From Otatea glauca (lineage: Eukaryota; Streptophyta; Magnoliopsida; Poales; Poaceae), in the NCBI GenBank assembly GCA_036346275.1, contig CM070721.1, positions 8,134,452-8,198,451 of the forward strand: a DNA stretch of 64,000 nucleotides, read 5' to 3'. This document shows positions 11,136-22,530 of the stretch, one piece after another (position 1 is the stretch's first letter; each line of letters begins with the position of its first letter). Position numbers and translations under genes: made by a program. The notes beneath the pieces were generated by a model, which worked only from the letters and a program-made list of their open reading frames with translations, was not told the DNA's origin and ran no database searches.

Positions 11136-13300
11136 ATGGCTTCCTTCACCCGCGACGACGTCTTCGCGTCAAGGAGCTAGATCCGCTTTGGCTCCCTCGA
11201 CTTCGTCGCCACTTCGGCGGGAGAGCTCATGCTCGTCCCCGCCACCTTCCGAGACCAGGCATCCGCTGGGAACCTGGACTCCATCTCCGGCGATCTCGGC
11301 AACCTCCGGCTCGAGGCTCCCATGCGAACCTCGAAGCCGGAACGCACCAAGCCCTGCGCCGTCTCTGGCAACAACACCCGTGAGCTCGGGCGGGTGACTA
11401 TGTCACCTCCCGTGGGCTCGCGCCTCGTGGCAATGGCCGGTTATATGCCGGCCTCCGTCCACGACTTGCTGGAGGATTCCTCTAGCCACGGCTCCAGCTC
11501 CGACACGGAGCGGGTTGCCAGCCGGCCGCACTCTCGCGAGTGCAACATGGCGGGTATGGTCGACCCGACCGCAACCCCCGCGACTACGGGAGTCCTCATC
11601 CAGCGCACCAGGGCGCAGGAAGAGGAATATCAGTGTGAGCGCTACCAACGCACCTAAGCTCGCCACGACCTCCAACAACAAATACGAGGAGTGGAGGCGG
11701 GAAGGCCGAAGCTCGACAAACTCGGTGACACGGAGCAAAGTCAGCCCGAGCCTCCACTCGCGCTGGCGCCGCGCGTGGATGCGCGCGTCAGGTACATCAT
11801 CAGCTGGCGGAGGAATCCGACGGCCCTCCGTTCTTCCCCCACGCGAGCCAAAACGTGGCCGCGGCCGCAATGCTGCTCCGTGGCATTCCCGAGCCGGACG
11901 ACCCGGAGGTCAAGGCGACATACCAGAACCTCCGGGCGCGGTCGAGCCCGCCGGCAAAGACATGCGAAACTCGGCTCCCACCACTCGGGCGCCTCCTCCA
12001 GTCGCCCGAGCCACACCGCTGCTCGGAATCGGCTGGGTCCGGCAAAGACGGCGGTACAGCGCCAACGGCCCCAGGCCTCGCACACCTCGGTGCGCCAGCG
12101 CCTTGGCAACAACTACGACGCCCGCGCCACCATCAAGGCGTGGAAAAAAGCGGCGGACGAAGCGGCCCGGTCACGGGTTGTAGACAGCGGTCGCCGCGAC
12201 GATCGCAGCCCGAGCCCCGATGGTCCAGGACCACGAGCCTTGTGTCAGGGGATCCGCTATGCGGATTTCCCCGACAGGTTCAGGGCGCCGACCAACATAG
12301 CCAAATACACTGGGGCAACGAACCTCGGCGTCTGGCCGAAGATTATCGCTCGCATGCCAAAGGAGGAGTCTGCGGATGACCTCTTCATCATCCAGTACCT
12401 TCCCATCTACCTTGCGTACTCTGCTCGAGCTTGGCTCGAGTACTTGCCTGCAAAAACTATCAGGAACTGGGCCGACTTGAAGAGCCTCTTCGTCGGAAAC
12501 TTTCAGGGCACTTACAAGCGCCCCGGAAACTCCTGGGCCTGAAGAGCTGCAAGCAGCAGCCGGGAGAGACTCTCCAGGACTACATCCGGCGCTTCTCCCG
12601 ACAATGCAACGAGCTCCCCGACATCTCCGACGCTGATGTCATCGGGGCGTTCATCTACGGTACCTCCTACAAGGCCTTGGTGCACAAATTGGGCTGCGTC
12701 AAGCCCAGAACCACCAAGGAGCTCTTGGACATCGTCACCAACCATGCCTCTGGCGAAGAGGCTGTGGAGGCCATCTTCGAAAGGGGAAAGGCCAAGCAAG
12801 AGCCCGGCGCTCAAGCCGGATCCCCTCCCGACCGCTCCGACAAGCGGAAGCGGCAAGAGAAACAGGGCCGAGAAGGCCGCCTGGTCACGGCTGCCGACCA
12901 CCCTGCCAAGCTGCAAGTGCGACCGACCATCGCGCCCGACCACTTCAAAAAGCTGATGGAGAGCCCGTGCCCGCACCACGGGTTCCTCGTCAAGCACAAG
13001 TACCGGGACTGCCAAGTCCTGAAACGCTTCCTCTCCGGCACCCCCACGACGTCACGGGGTAAGAGAAAGAAGCCAGACCCGGCCCCACGGGCCGAGGAAA
13101 AGAGGGCTGACGCCGAGTTCCCAGAACCCGACGGCTGCTTGATGATTTTTGGCAGACCGGCGTCCTACACCGACAAGCGGCGGCTCAAGCTCGCCTTCCG
13201 TGAGGTCCACACGGTAACTCCCGTCGTCCCCCAATACCTTCGCTGGTCGGAATCTCTGATCACCTTCGACCGGACCGGCCATCCCGACCACATTCCATAG
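11136..13300 (+). pseudogene. Tat element gag
   Basis: Starts MASFTRDDVFASRS at 11136, with in-frame stops at about 11178 and 11655. The same frame resumes at 11691-12542 with the conserved capsid segment (YADFPDRFRAPTNIAKYTG, ARAWLEYLPAKTIRNWADL). A one-base shift near 12530 moves the frame to that of 12431-13300, with GETLQDYIRRFSRQCNELPD and YRDCQVLKRFLSG. This matches the retrotransposon gag family. A basic, serine- and proline-rich stretch lies towards the C-terminus. I see no intact CCHC knuckle, only a C..H..C-like PCPHHGFLVKHKYRDC. With two stops and a shift it is not expected to assemble particles. Confidence 0.82.
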
Positions 13301-13726
13301 CCGGGGAGATATCCGCTGGTGGTCAACCCCATTGTGGGGACAAAGTGCCTGACCAAGGTGCTCATGGACGGAGGCAGCGGTCTCAACATCCTATACGTTG
13401 AGACGCTTGACGCCATGGGGGTCCCCCGCTCGAGCCTCCGGCCGAGCAAGGTGCCCTTCCACAGTGTCATTCCAGGCCAGCAGGCCCACCCACTCGGGCA
13501 GGTCGACCTACCCGTGACTTTCGGAGGACCGGACAACTTCCGCACCGAAACCCTCACCTTCGAGGTGGTGGATTTTCCCGGCTCCTACCACGCCATTCTA
13601 GGGAGGCCATGCTACGCCAAGTTCATGGCGATCCCCAGCTACACCTACCTCAAGCTAAAGATGCCTGGGCCACGGGGAATAATCGCCGTGGCCTCATCTT
13701 TTCAGCTTGCCTACAACTGTGAGTGA
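13301..13726 (+). pseudogene. Tat element aspartic protease
   Basis: A 135-residue frame (13319-13726) continuous with gag except for a TAG at 13298. It contains the retropepsin-like motif VLMDGGSGLNILY, with D-G-G-S in place of the usual D-(S/T)-G, as seen in many plant gypsy elements. Downstream are the flap-like region and HAILGRPCYAKFMAIPS, with the ILGR motif. Next comes a frameshift at about 13723 into the RT frame. Confidence 0.8.
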
Positions 13727-15221
13727 AGCAGCTGCAAGTTGGCATCAGCGGTCATCGCCTCAGCCGAACTCGCAAACCTCCGGGGGAAACCTCCGAGTCC
13801 GCCCCCGACTCCGGCAAGTTAGGGTCCGGATCCTTCAAGTCCGCCGAGGACACGAAGGAGGTTGCGGTCGATCCCAAGGATCCGGCCAAAACCGTGCGGG
13901 TTGGAGCCACACTCCCCGCCAAATAGGAAAGCGCGCTCGTCGACTTCCTCCGTGCCAACCGAGACATCTTCGCATGGAGGTCATCTGACATGCCAGGAAT
14001 CCCAAGGGAGGTTGCCGAGCACTCCTTAAACATCCAACCAGGCTCAAGGCCGATCGCCCAACGCCTGCGCTGCTTCGACGAGGAAAAACGCAGGGTCATA
14101 AGGGAAGAGATCGCCAAGCTCTTGGCCGCAGAGTTTGTGAAGGAAGTCCGCTACCCCGAGTGGCTGGCTAACCCTGTCCTTGTAAAAAAGAAAAATGGGC
14201 AATGGAGGATGTGCATTGACTACACGAGCATGAACAAGGCATGTCCCAAGGACCCATTCCCTTTGCCCCGCATCGACCAAGTCGTCGACTCCACTGCAGA
14301 GTGCGAATCCCTGTCCTTTCTGGATGCCTACTCGGGCTACCACTAGATAGCGGTGAAGGAGTCCAACCAGCTCGCGACCTCCTTCATCACCCCGTTCGGC
14401 TCGTTCTGTTACATAACGATGCCATTTGGTCTAAAAAATGCGGGCGCTACATACCAGCGGTGTATGCAAGCGTGCTTCAGTGACCAGATTGGCCGTAACC
14501 TCGAGGCGTACGTCGACGACATCGTCGTCAAAACTAGGAAGGCTGACGACCTCATCCCCGACCTGGAGGAAACCTTTGCGAACCTTCGACGGTACCGGAT
14601 AAGGGTCAACCCCGAGAAATGCGTTTTCGGGGTCCCCAAAGGAAAGCTACTCGGCTTCATCGTCTCCGAGCGTGGCATCGAAGCTAACCGGGAGAAGATC
14701 TCGGCGATCTTAAAGATGGGCCCAGTCGGCAACCTGAAAGGGGTCCAAAAGCTAACCGGATGCCTGGCAGCCTTAAGCCGTTTCGTGTCTCGCCTCGGCG
14801 AGCGTGGAATGCCGCTCCACAAGCTGCTCAAGAAGTCCGATCGATTCGGCTGGACCCAGGAGGCTCAGGAATCCCTTACCCGACTAAAGGCTTTCCTGAC
14901 CTCACCCCCGATACTGGTCGCCCCGGCACCGGAAGAACCACTGCTCCTCTACATCGCCGGCCCTCGTCGTAGAGCGAGCGGAAGAAGGCCATATACTCAA
15001 GGTACAATGGCCAGTCTACTTCATCAGTGAAGTCCTCTCCGGTTCCAAAGCTCGGTACCCGCAAGTGCAGAAATTATTCTATGCGGTGCTCATCACGAAG
15101 AGGAAGTTGGTCCATTACTTCGACCGGCATCCCGTCACAGTGGTGACCACGTCACTGCTTGGCGAAATCATCCACAACCGCGACGCCTCAGGAAGAATAG
15201 CCAAATGGGCGCTCGAGCTCA
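13727..15221 (+). pseudogene. Tat element reverse transcriptase and RNase H
   Basis: RT begins around SDMPGIPREVAEHSLN (about 13987) and runs through WRMCIDYTSMNKACPKDPFP and LSFLDAYSGYH to a TAG at 14344. It continues with SFITPFGSFCYITMPFGLKN and the catalytic LEAYVDDIVVK (YVDD at about 14512), then the thumb and connection. A further stop lies at 13924. RNase H-like sequence begins near 14930 (EEPLLLYIA) and is broken by shifts at about 14970 and 15200 (KLFYAVLITKRKLVHYF, RIAKWALELNGHDI). The stop at 14344 follows the codon for His and probably arose from CAG. Confidence 0.85.
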
Positions 15222-15755
15222 ATGGCCACGACATATCGTACGTTCCTCGAACGACGATCAAGTCAGGCCGTGGCTGACTTCGCCGCCGAGTGGACCGAAG
15301 CCCAATCGCCACTGGCCGAAGACCCTTTAGCTTGGACAATGTACTTCGATGGGTCCTACACCAAGAACGACGCGGGCGCGGGAGTCGTCATCGTTTCCCC
15401 ACTCGGGAACAAGCTTCAGTACGCCATTCGGCTGCTCTTCGATGCGACCAACAACGTCGCCGAGTACGAGACCCTCGTCAACGGTCTCCGGATCACTGCC
15501 GACCTTGGTGCTCGCCGACTCTACGTCCACGGAGACTCCAAACTTGTCGTCGACCAAGTCATGAAGGCCGCGGAGCCCCGAGACGCCCGCATGGCCGCGT
15601 ACTGTCGGGAAGTGCGCAAGCTCGAGGAAAGGTTCAAGGGTTTCGAGCTTCACCATAGCTACAGACGCTACAATGGTGAGGCCGATTACCTAGCCAATCT
15701 CGCCTCCGCAAGAGGTCTGATCCCACCTGGGATCTTCTCTTGCGATCTTCGATAG
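15222..15755 (+). pseudogene. Second (archaeal-type) RNase H domain
   Basis: The 177-residue frame contains WTMYFDGSYTKNDAGAGVVI, NNVAEYETLVNGL, VHGDSKLVVDQV and YNGEADYLANLAS. These are the RNase H fold order with D (FDGS), E (AEYE), D (GDS) and D (EADYLA) catalytic positions intact. Having this in addition to the gypsy RNase H is the known signature of Tat-lineage elements. The first 25 or so residues are out of frame with the preceding domain. Confidence 0.82.
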
Positions 15756-15767
15756 CCATCCGTCCAA

Positions 15768-17119
15768 ATGGTCTCGACGCCCGAGCGGCCGTCCGACCTG
15801 TCCGAGGTAACCATTCCGACCGCCGAACGGTCGGACGTAGAGTCGCCCAGGTCAGGCCGTGATGTGTTGATGACCGATCCCGACTGGAGGAAGCCCTTCA
15901 TAAACCGACTAACCGATGGATCGCTCCCCACCGACGTGACCGAGGCACGACGCCTCGCTCGTTGGGCGAAGTCTTTCGTCCTGGTCGGAGAAGACCTCTA
16001 CAAAAGGAGTCCCACTGGAGTCCTCCAGAAATGCATTCTGGCCGACCAAGGGAGACAGCTGCTGCTCGATATCTATGGCGATGTTTGTGGTCACCACGTC
16101 GCACCCCAGTCCCTAGTGGGAAAAGCCTTCCGGCAAGGCTTCTACTGGCCGACCGCCGTGTCTGACGCCGAGCAAATCGTTCGCACCTGCGAGGGATACC
16201 AATTCTTCGCCCGACAAACGCATCTTCCGACATAGGCCCTACGGACGATCCCCATCATATGGCCATTCGCGGTCTGGGGACTCGATCTGGTCGGGCCCTT
16301 CAAAAATGTGCTCGGGGGCTTTACCCACCTTCTTGTCGCGGTGGACAAGTTCACAAAGTGGATAGAGGCCAAGCCGGTCGCCAGGATCACATCGGCGCAG
16401 GCGGCCACCTTCTTCCGCGACATCGTTTTCGGTTCGGAGTCCCGAACTCCATCATCACCGATAACGGCACGCAGTTCACGAGGAAGGAGTTCCTCGAGTT
16501 CTACGATGACTTCAGCATCCGCGTCGATTGGGCAGCCATGGCTCATCCACGGACCAACGGCCAGGTCGAGCGGGTAAACGGTATGATTCTCCAAGGGCTC
16601 AAGCCACGAATCTTCAGTCGACTGAAGAAATTCGCGGGACGATGGGTGGCTGAGTTGCCCTCCGTCCTCTGGAGCCTGCGAACCACACCGACCCGGGCGA
16701 TCAGATTTACACCATTCTTCTTGGTGTTCGGTGCCGAAGCTATCTTGCCGACCGATTTGGAGTACGGCGCCCCGAGACTACAAGCCTTTGACGAGGTACG
16801 GGGGCTCTTCTTGCAACAAGATGCCATCGACCAGCTCGACGAGGCGCGTGACGTCGCCATTCTACGATCGGCCAAGTACCAGCAAGCACTGCGACGCTAC
16901 CACAGCCGTCAGGTCCGAGGCCGGTCCTTCAACGTGGGCGACCTGGTCCTGCGCCAGGTTCAGTCTAGCCAAGACAGGCACAAGCTCTCACCACCGTGGG
17001 AAGGCCCCTTCACCGTCATAGAGGTTCTCCGACCTGGCACCTTCCGACTCAAGGACATGGATGGCAACGTCATCTCCAACGCGTGGAACATGGAAAAGTT
17101 AAGGCGATTCTATCCCTAA
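15768..17119 (+). pseudogene. Tat element integrase
   Basis: The N-terminal zinc-binding region is around GDVCGHHVAPQSLVGKAFRQ and ends CEGYQFFARQTH (15768-16235), with one cysteine of the HHCC set apparently replaced (usual C..C, here C..F). A stop and shift follow at about 16235. The catalytic core lies in 16259-17119 with VDKFTKWIEAKPV, ITDNGTQF (Asp) and HPRTNGQVERVNGMI (Glu); the stretch between the first two is out of frame. The C-terminal segment GDLVLRQVQSSQDRHKLSPP and WEGPFTVIEVLRPGTFRL matches the usual gypsy integrase tail. It ends at 17119. Confidence 0.85.
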
Positions 17120-17194
17120 AACTCTTTCTTGTCCCTCGCTCTTTTTTACCCCTCTACCGAGTACCCGGTCGCCGCGCGGCACTCAGGGGCCACC

Positions 17195-17610
17195 AGTTGG
17201 CACACTCGTATGGGTCGCTTTCAGTCAGCGCACTCACACAGGTCGGTGACCCGACCGACCACAAGGTCCCTCCTAAAATGGTAACCCTCTCAACCCAAGT
17301 GCTACGGCTTGTGCCCCAGCGGCTACGGTTGCTAAGTAGTGCTTTGCGGAAGAAGGAAGTGCTCATACGGAGCAACCCTCGGTCGGTCAGGAACACTCCT
17401 TTCTCGCGCGAACGCAGCCAGTTCACGCACTCACACGCGTCGGTGACTCGGCCGACCACAAGGTTCCTCCTAGAGCGGTAACCCTCTGGACCCAAGTGCT
17501 ACGGCCTACGCCCCAGCGGCTACGGTTGCCAAATAGCGCTTTGCGGTAGAAGGAAGTGCCCTTACGGAGGCAACCCTTGGTCGATCGGGAACACTCCTGT
17601 CGCGAGCAAG
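17195..17610 (+). repeat. Two-copy tandem repeat downstream of integrase
   Basis: GTCGGTGACCCGACCGACCA at 17241 recurs as a near copy at 17439, and the following 160 bp match in order (AAGTGCTACGGC, CCCCAGCGGCTACGGTTGC, CTTTGCGG.AGAAGGAAGTGC). The period is about 198 bp. Confidence 0.8.
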
Positions 17611-17845
17611 TGCGCATGAATGCTTCGTAACCAAGTTCCTGTCCTCTTCACGCTTCCCTCATGGTAGCGCACCGACCTACGCTTGACCGACCCCTGCGGT
17701 TGCTAGAGCTATGGTCGCCGAGTGCTCGTCATAGCAGGAAAGTGGTAAAGACAGACTGGAACTTGCCAAACTTTGGTTTATTGCATGCTAAAGTTTCTTA
17801 CATCGCAAAAAGAAAAATATGCTAAGATTTTTTCTAACTTTCCTC

Positions 17846-20100
17846 CTACTCTTTGTGGAGGATGCTTTGGGGCGGAATCCGTTCAGCAATAACTCGGGCG
17901 TATGGTTCGACTTGGAGCTCGAACCTGTCGACCTCCTCCTCAGTCCGATTCCCAGCAATCCCGCTGCTGACCGTGGCGAGGTTGATACCATCGAAATAAG
18001 AGATGGTACAGACAAGCGCCGAGCAGGCTCCAAGCATGATGCCCTCGCTCACCGAGCTGTTGATGTGCTCGGGCACGCGGGCTAGCTCGGTGGTGAGCGA
18101 GCTCGGGCCCGGCACGGTCCCGAGCACCCGGTCGCAGACGTCCCGGCCGCCTCTGACGGTCGTCACCAATTTCGGCGACAGCTCAGCCCGATCTCCCTCC
18201 GCCAGCTGCCGCGACGTCAAGGCCACGTCGCGCGCCGTGACCGCCACGTCACGCTCCTCCACCGCCAACCTCCGCGCCTCAACGGCGTCGCTAAAATTCT
18301 TCTGTAGTTCTGCAGACCAAAACGGCGTCAAGCAAGCACACCTCACATGCCGCGATCGCAAAGTTGACTACCAAGAGTTGGGTTAATTACCAGCCGTGGA
18401 GCCCTTCAAAGCGCGGAGCTCCTCCTGGGCCCGCTCCTGCAGCGCCCTCATCGAAGCTAGCTCCTTCCGAGTGGCGTCCTGCTCGGAACGCGCTTCCTCG
18501 GCACCCTTCTCGGCCAAGTCGTGCCCGCCTTGGAGATGAGATGCTTCTGACCGCGCGGTCTCCTTCGCGGCAACGGCAGCGTCTTTGGCGCTGTTGGATC
18601 CCGCCAGGAGGGACTCGAACTCGGCTACCCTCGCCCTCGAGGATTGCTCTGCCCGACGCACATCGTGCAAGACCGTGCCGACCTGGCTCAGCTCCTGGCG
18701 GACCTTGCCCACCTCCTCCCGCTTGCGAGCCAGCGCCCCCAGAGCTTCACGAAGCTCGGGGTGCAGACGATCGCGCTCCTCCTCAGCGGCCGCCCTTTGG
18801 CCGTCCAAGTGTCGGAGGAGCTCGGACTGGTCCTCCGAGCGGGCCCACAAGCGCTGCGAAACACGAACGCCCCGTTAGGTTCAGTGCAAAACTCATCAAG
18901 GGCGACAAAGATGGGAGTTTGCTCGGCTTACCACACAGATCGGGACAATTCCCCCACTGACCGCATCCAAAACCTTGCTGGAGGAGTCAAGGGTGAGAGC
19001 CAACCCCTTGTGGATCTGGCCCATCTCGGCCTCGACCCCCCGAGCGCTCTCCTGAAAGGATTCCCACTTCCCGCACGCCGCCAGGTCGTCCTGTGCGGGA
19101 GATGGTCTCTCGAGCGGCCGAGTGAACCCCCCTAGAGCGGCCCCGGCGACTTGTCCGGCAGGGTCGCCCAAAGACCTCCCGCGGCTCGGGACGACGCCCG
19201 ACACTGGCCACTCCGTCAACGGGCTCCCGAGTGACGACGGCAGGATCCCCTCCGAGAGCGGGACCGCGTAGGCCGGCGGCCTCCCCGGCGGTGGCGGCGG
19301 GAGTTCTTCCGTGACCCCCTCGATCTCTGGGCGAGGCCCCGACTCGCTGAGGGTCGTCGGACCTCCCCTGCACTCGGGCTCGGCCACCGGCGCCACGACT
19401 AACGTCGGCTCCACCAACGACTCAGCGCCGCCACGGTGCCTCGACCCTGCCGCCCGGCCAGCGACGCCGTCTCCACTGACAATCCCGGCTCTACCCGTGT
19501 CTCCTCGGCCCCCGTCGGCTGCGCGGACGGCGCCGGCCCTCCCGAGGCTCCAGTCGGGCGCACCACCGCTACTACGATTGCCCCCGTGTAAGACCTGTAC
19601 ACAGCGGTCGGTTAAAAGCTACTCGAACTACTCCGCTACAATACGACTCGGGGATGAGAAAAGTACTTACGCCACGAAGCGGAGCGGGAAACCACGCCTT
19701 CGTCGGCCCCCCGCGAGGCGAATCACCCTCCGCTTCCCAAGGATGCCTCACCGAGGCGTGATACGGCAATACGTGGCACCTCGCTTGGACCGCCGCCACG
19801 GTCGGCCGAGCCCACCCGCGGAATGGGTCGTCACCGCCACCGCTTATCGCCGAGGTCGACCCGCACCGGCCGATTCAATGGCGGTCGATCGAGACCTCCT
19901 CCACGCTGCGCCCTCGCCACAAGACCGCTTCTTCTTCTCCCTCCTCCTTTCCTCCTTTCGCTTTTTGCGCACGGATTCACGCTGCGCGGAGTCCGCCTGG
20001 ACCATGGCCCTCAGCTCCTTCTCCCCCGGCAGCAACGCCTGGGAGACCATCCCGGCGAGCCCCTGGAAATCACGGAGATACTAGTCAGACCAAGTGCGAA
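17846..20100 (-). pseudogene. Antisense ORF of the Tat element, downstream exons (coiled-coil region)
   Basis: Continues the antisense gene in 20137-20916. A probable acceptor, TTTCCAG at about 20072, precedes GLAGMVSQALLPGEKELRAM. Farther on, frames at 19417-18896 (proline-rich), 18850-18383 and 18361-17846 encode helical, Glu/Arg/Ala-rich sequence with heptad-like spacing (HLDGQRAAAEEERDRLHPEL, EARRLAVEERDVAVTARDVA). These features fit the C-terminal part of proteins annotated as plant gypsy-type antisense proteins. Splice boundaries between blocks are uncertain, and at least one stop interrupts the order. Confidence 0.55.
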
Positions 20101-20136
20101 GGGCTGAAAAAAAAGAGAGGAAGGGAAGAGATCTTC

Positions 20137-20916
20137 TCAACTTACCAGGTCCGGGAGATTGCGCGCCGAGAACGGCTCGGGGTGGCCACCCGCTGCCTCA
20201 GAGGTGCTGCCACCCGTAACGGCGGACACCCGAGCCCCCACCTCTGACGCGGAGAGCTCTGGTCTCGCCATCCTCATGGAATCAGACACGCCCTCATATT
20301 GGAACATGGGGCGCATCCTGTCCATAAGGGGTTGCATGCGCATCTTCATGAACGCACGTACAACAACATCGCCGGTCAACCCTCGCTCCCTCTGGGCCTT
20401 GATCCGGTCGATGATCTCAGTCACCCTGTTCCTCTCCTTCCGGTCGGCACCCCAAGTCCACTGGGCCCTCACCTCGTTAAGACGGCCGCTGAAGACAGGG
20501 GCGCTGCCTCCCAGGTTCCGAACATAGAACCACTCGGAGTGCCAGCCCCGGTTTGATGACGGCAGCTTCACGTCGATGTAGTCCGATGCGCGGCCATCGC
20601 GCAGCTGAAAGGCCACACCACCCATGGGCGCCGGGGCGTCCGTCGGCTTGTCCTTCCTCAGCCGGGCATGAAAGAAATGCTTCCAAAGTGCCCAATAAGG
20701 ATCGATCCCCAAGAAAGCCTCGCACAGGGTAATGAAGACTGCTATATGGAGCACGCCGTTGGGGTTGAGGTGGTGTACCTCCGCCTCATAATAGTGCAGC
20801 AGCCCTCGGACAAATGGGTGCAGCGGTAGTCCAAAACCCCGTTCGAAGAATGAGGCAGGCACCACGATTTCGTCGTCCCCGACGAAGGGACGGCGACCCC
20901 CGTCGGCACCCTCCAC
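20137..20916 (-). CDS. Antisense ORF of the Tat element, conserved domain exon
   Basis: An open frame of 259 codons on the strand opposite to pol, between integrase and the 3' LTR. It contains FFERGFGLPLHPFVRGLLHY and LCEAFLGIDPYWALWKHFFH, then a W-rich segment (GWHSEWFYVRNL). I recognise this as the 'putative gypsy type transposon' domain (Pfam Transposase_28) found in many grass proteins. Such antisense genes are known from Grande/Tat elements and their function is unresolved. The frame passes a canonical donor, CTG|GTAAGTTGAG at about 20143, so the last residues shown may be intronic. Sequence upstream of 20916 continues the homology (to about 20990) before a stop. Confidence 0.72.
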   Translation of the reverse strand: MEGADGGRRPFVGDDEIVVPASFFERGFGLPLHPFVRGLLHYYEAEVHHLNPNGVLHIAVFITLCEAFLGIDPYWALWKHFFHARLRKDKPTDAPAPMGGVAFQLRDGRASDYIDVKLPSSNRGWHSEWFYVRNLGGSAPVFSGRLNEVRAQWTWGADRKERNRVTEIIDRIKAQRERGLTGDVVVRAFMKMRMQPLMDRMRPMFQYEGVSDSMRMARPELSASEVGARVSAVTGGSTSEAAGGHPEPFSARNLPDLVS

Positions 20917-21529
20917 TTCGAGAAATCCTGCGAGGGGAGGAACCCCTTCTTCTCCAGGCCAAGCGCACGGCTAGGCCGAGCAGAGCATTCTGGCCACGAC
21001 ATCGCCGGAGTCGAAGACTGGCTGAGAAGTAAGGGAAGAAGAAGGTGGAGATATCTTTTTCTTCGGCTCCCTCGCTCTGTTTTTCTCTTGTCGCAGGCAA
21101 AGACGAGAAGGCGAGGAAAGCAAAGGCAAGTGAACTGCACAAGCGTCCCCGTGCCAGCTTTATAGAAGCCGAACATGTGCCGAGCCAAGCAGGCACCAGT
21201 CGAACAGACACCTCCTCAGGTGAGGCGTCACACGCCCTTTCCCCTCGACTGCCACGCCAGGCCTCTGGTAACCGCTATGATTTCCAATTCCTCTCTACGC
21301 ATTTAAGTCTGATAGGATTGCAGGGGATGCGAAGACACCGCTTCGAGCAGCGCACCCTATGATCCCTCGGTCTCCGCCTTCGGGCCGGGTCGGCTGCCCC
21401 GAAGCGTGTGCGAAAGGCCCACTGGGCCGCCGTGGTCCCAAAGTGGCAAAAGAGCTCGATAGCTTGCGCCCGGGGTCCGGTCGATAGCTGCGGGCTCCAA
21501 AGGCTTAAATCCACCAAGTGGACTCAAGC

Positions 21530-22530
21530 CGCCCCGGCGAAAATTTGAGCAAGGGGCGAGGACAAGGCGAGCCCCCAGTGGGCCCCGAGTTAGGTCGGCA
21601 GACGACCCAATCGCCTTAACTCGTGTCCGAGACCATACTTCACGCTCTCCCGTGGAACCCATCAAATGGGTGATAGCCAGCTGTGCTCTGGGTCGGCGGA
21701 CGACCCAGAGTCCGATATGGGATCGAGTAAAGAAAGGTTTCTCATGGGTCGCTCCCAGTGGGCCGGACACCCTACGCTGGGATCGTCCGCTTGGAAAGGT
21801 CTCCCTTGGGAGGGATCTCCAGGTCCCACTCGGATCACCCGTTAGTAGCTCCACGAGCACGGCGTTCAAACCGACGCAGGTAAACACGCGTTTGCTCACC
21901 CCCTCCAGGTCCTACACATGCTGACGGGGCGTATACGTGGGACAGATAGCGGCCTCTCCTCTCGCAGATGCCCTCACCAGATGAGGACTCGGGGTGGACG
22001 CCCTCCGCCAAGCTACGGCGTAAAACCAGCCTCGCGCGAAATTTGAGCAAGGGGCGAGGACAAGGCGAGCCCCCAGTGGGCCCCGAGTTGGGTCGGCGGA
22101 CGACCCAATTGCCTTAACTCGTGTCCGAGATCATACTTCACGCTCTCTCGCGGAACCCATCAAATGGGTGACAGCCTGCTGTGCTCTGGGTCGGCGGACG
22201 ACCCAGAGTCCGATACGGGATCGAGTAAAGAAAGGTTTCTCATGGGTCGCCCCCAGTGGGCTGGACACCCTACGTTGGGATCGTCCGCTTGGAAAGGTCC
22301 CCCTTGGGAGGGATCTCTAGGTCCCACTCGGATCACCCGTTAGTAGCTCCACGAGCACGGCGTTCAAACCGACGCAGGTAAACGCGCGTTTGCTCACCCC
22401 CTCCAGGTCCCACACCTGCGGACGGGGTGTATACGTGGGACAGACAGCGGCCACTCCTCTCGCTGCAACCCTCTCCCGATGGGGACTCGAGATGGACGCC
22501 CTACGTCCAGCTACGACGTAAAACGAGCAC
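21530..22530 (+). repeat. Two-copy 497-bp tandem repeat
   Basis: The block starting TTTGAGCAAGGGGCGAGG at about 21544 recurs at about 22041 with only scattered differences through ACGAGCACGGCGTTCAAACC and the following CACCCCCTCCAGGTCC segment. ORFs seen here on the minus strand are repeat by-products. Confidence 0.88.

Noticed and set aside
11403..12112. Minus-strand ORFs opposite gag (for example 11870-11403)
   Set aside because: Shadows of the gag frame. The real antisense gene of the element lies at 17.8-21 kb.
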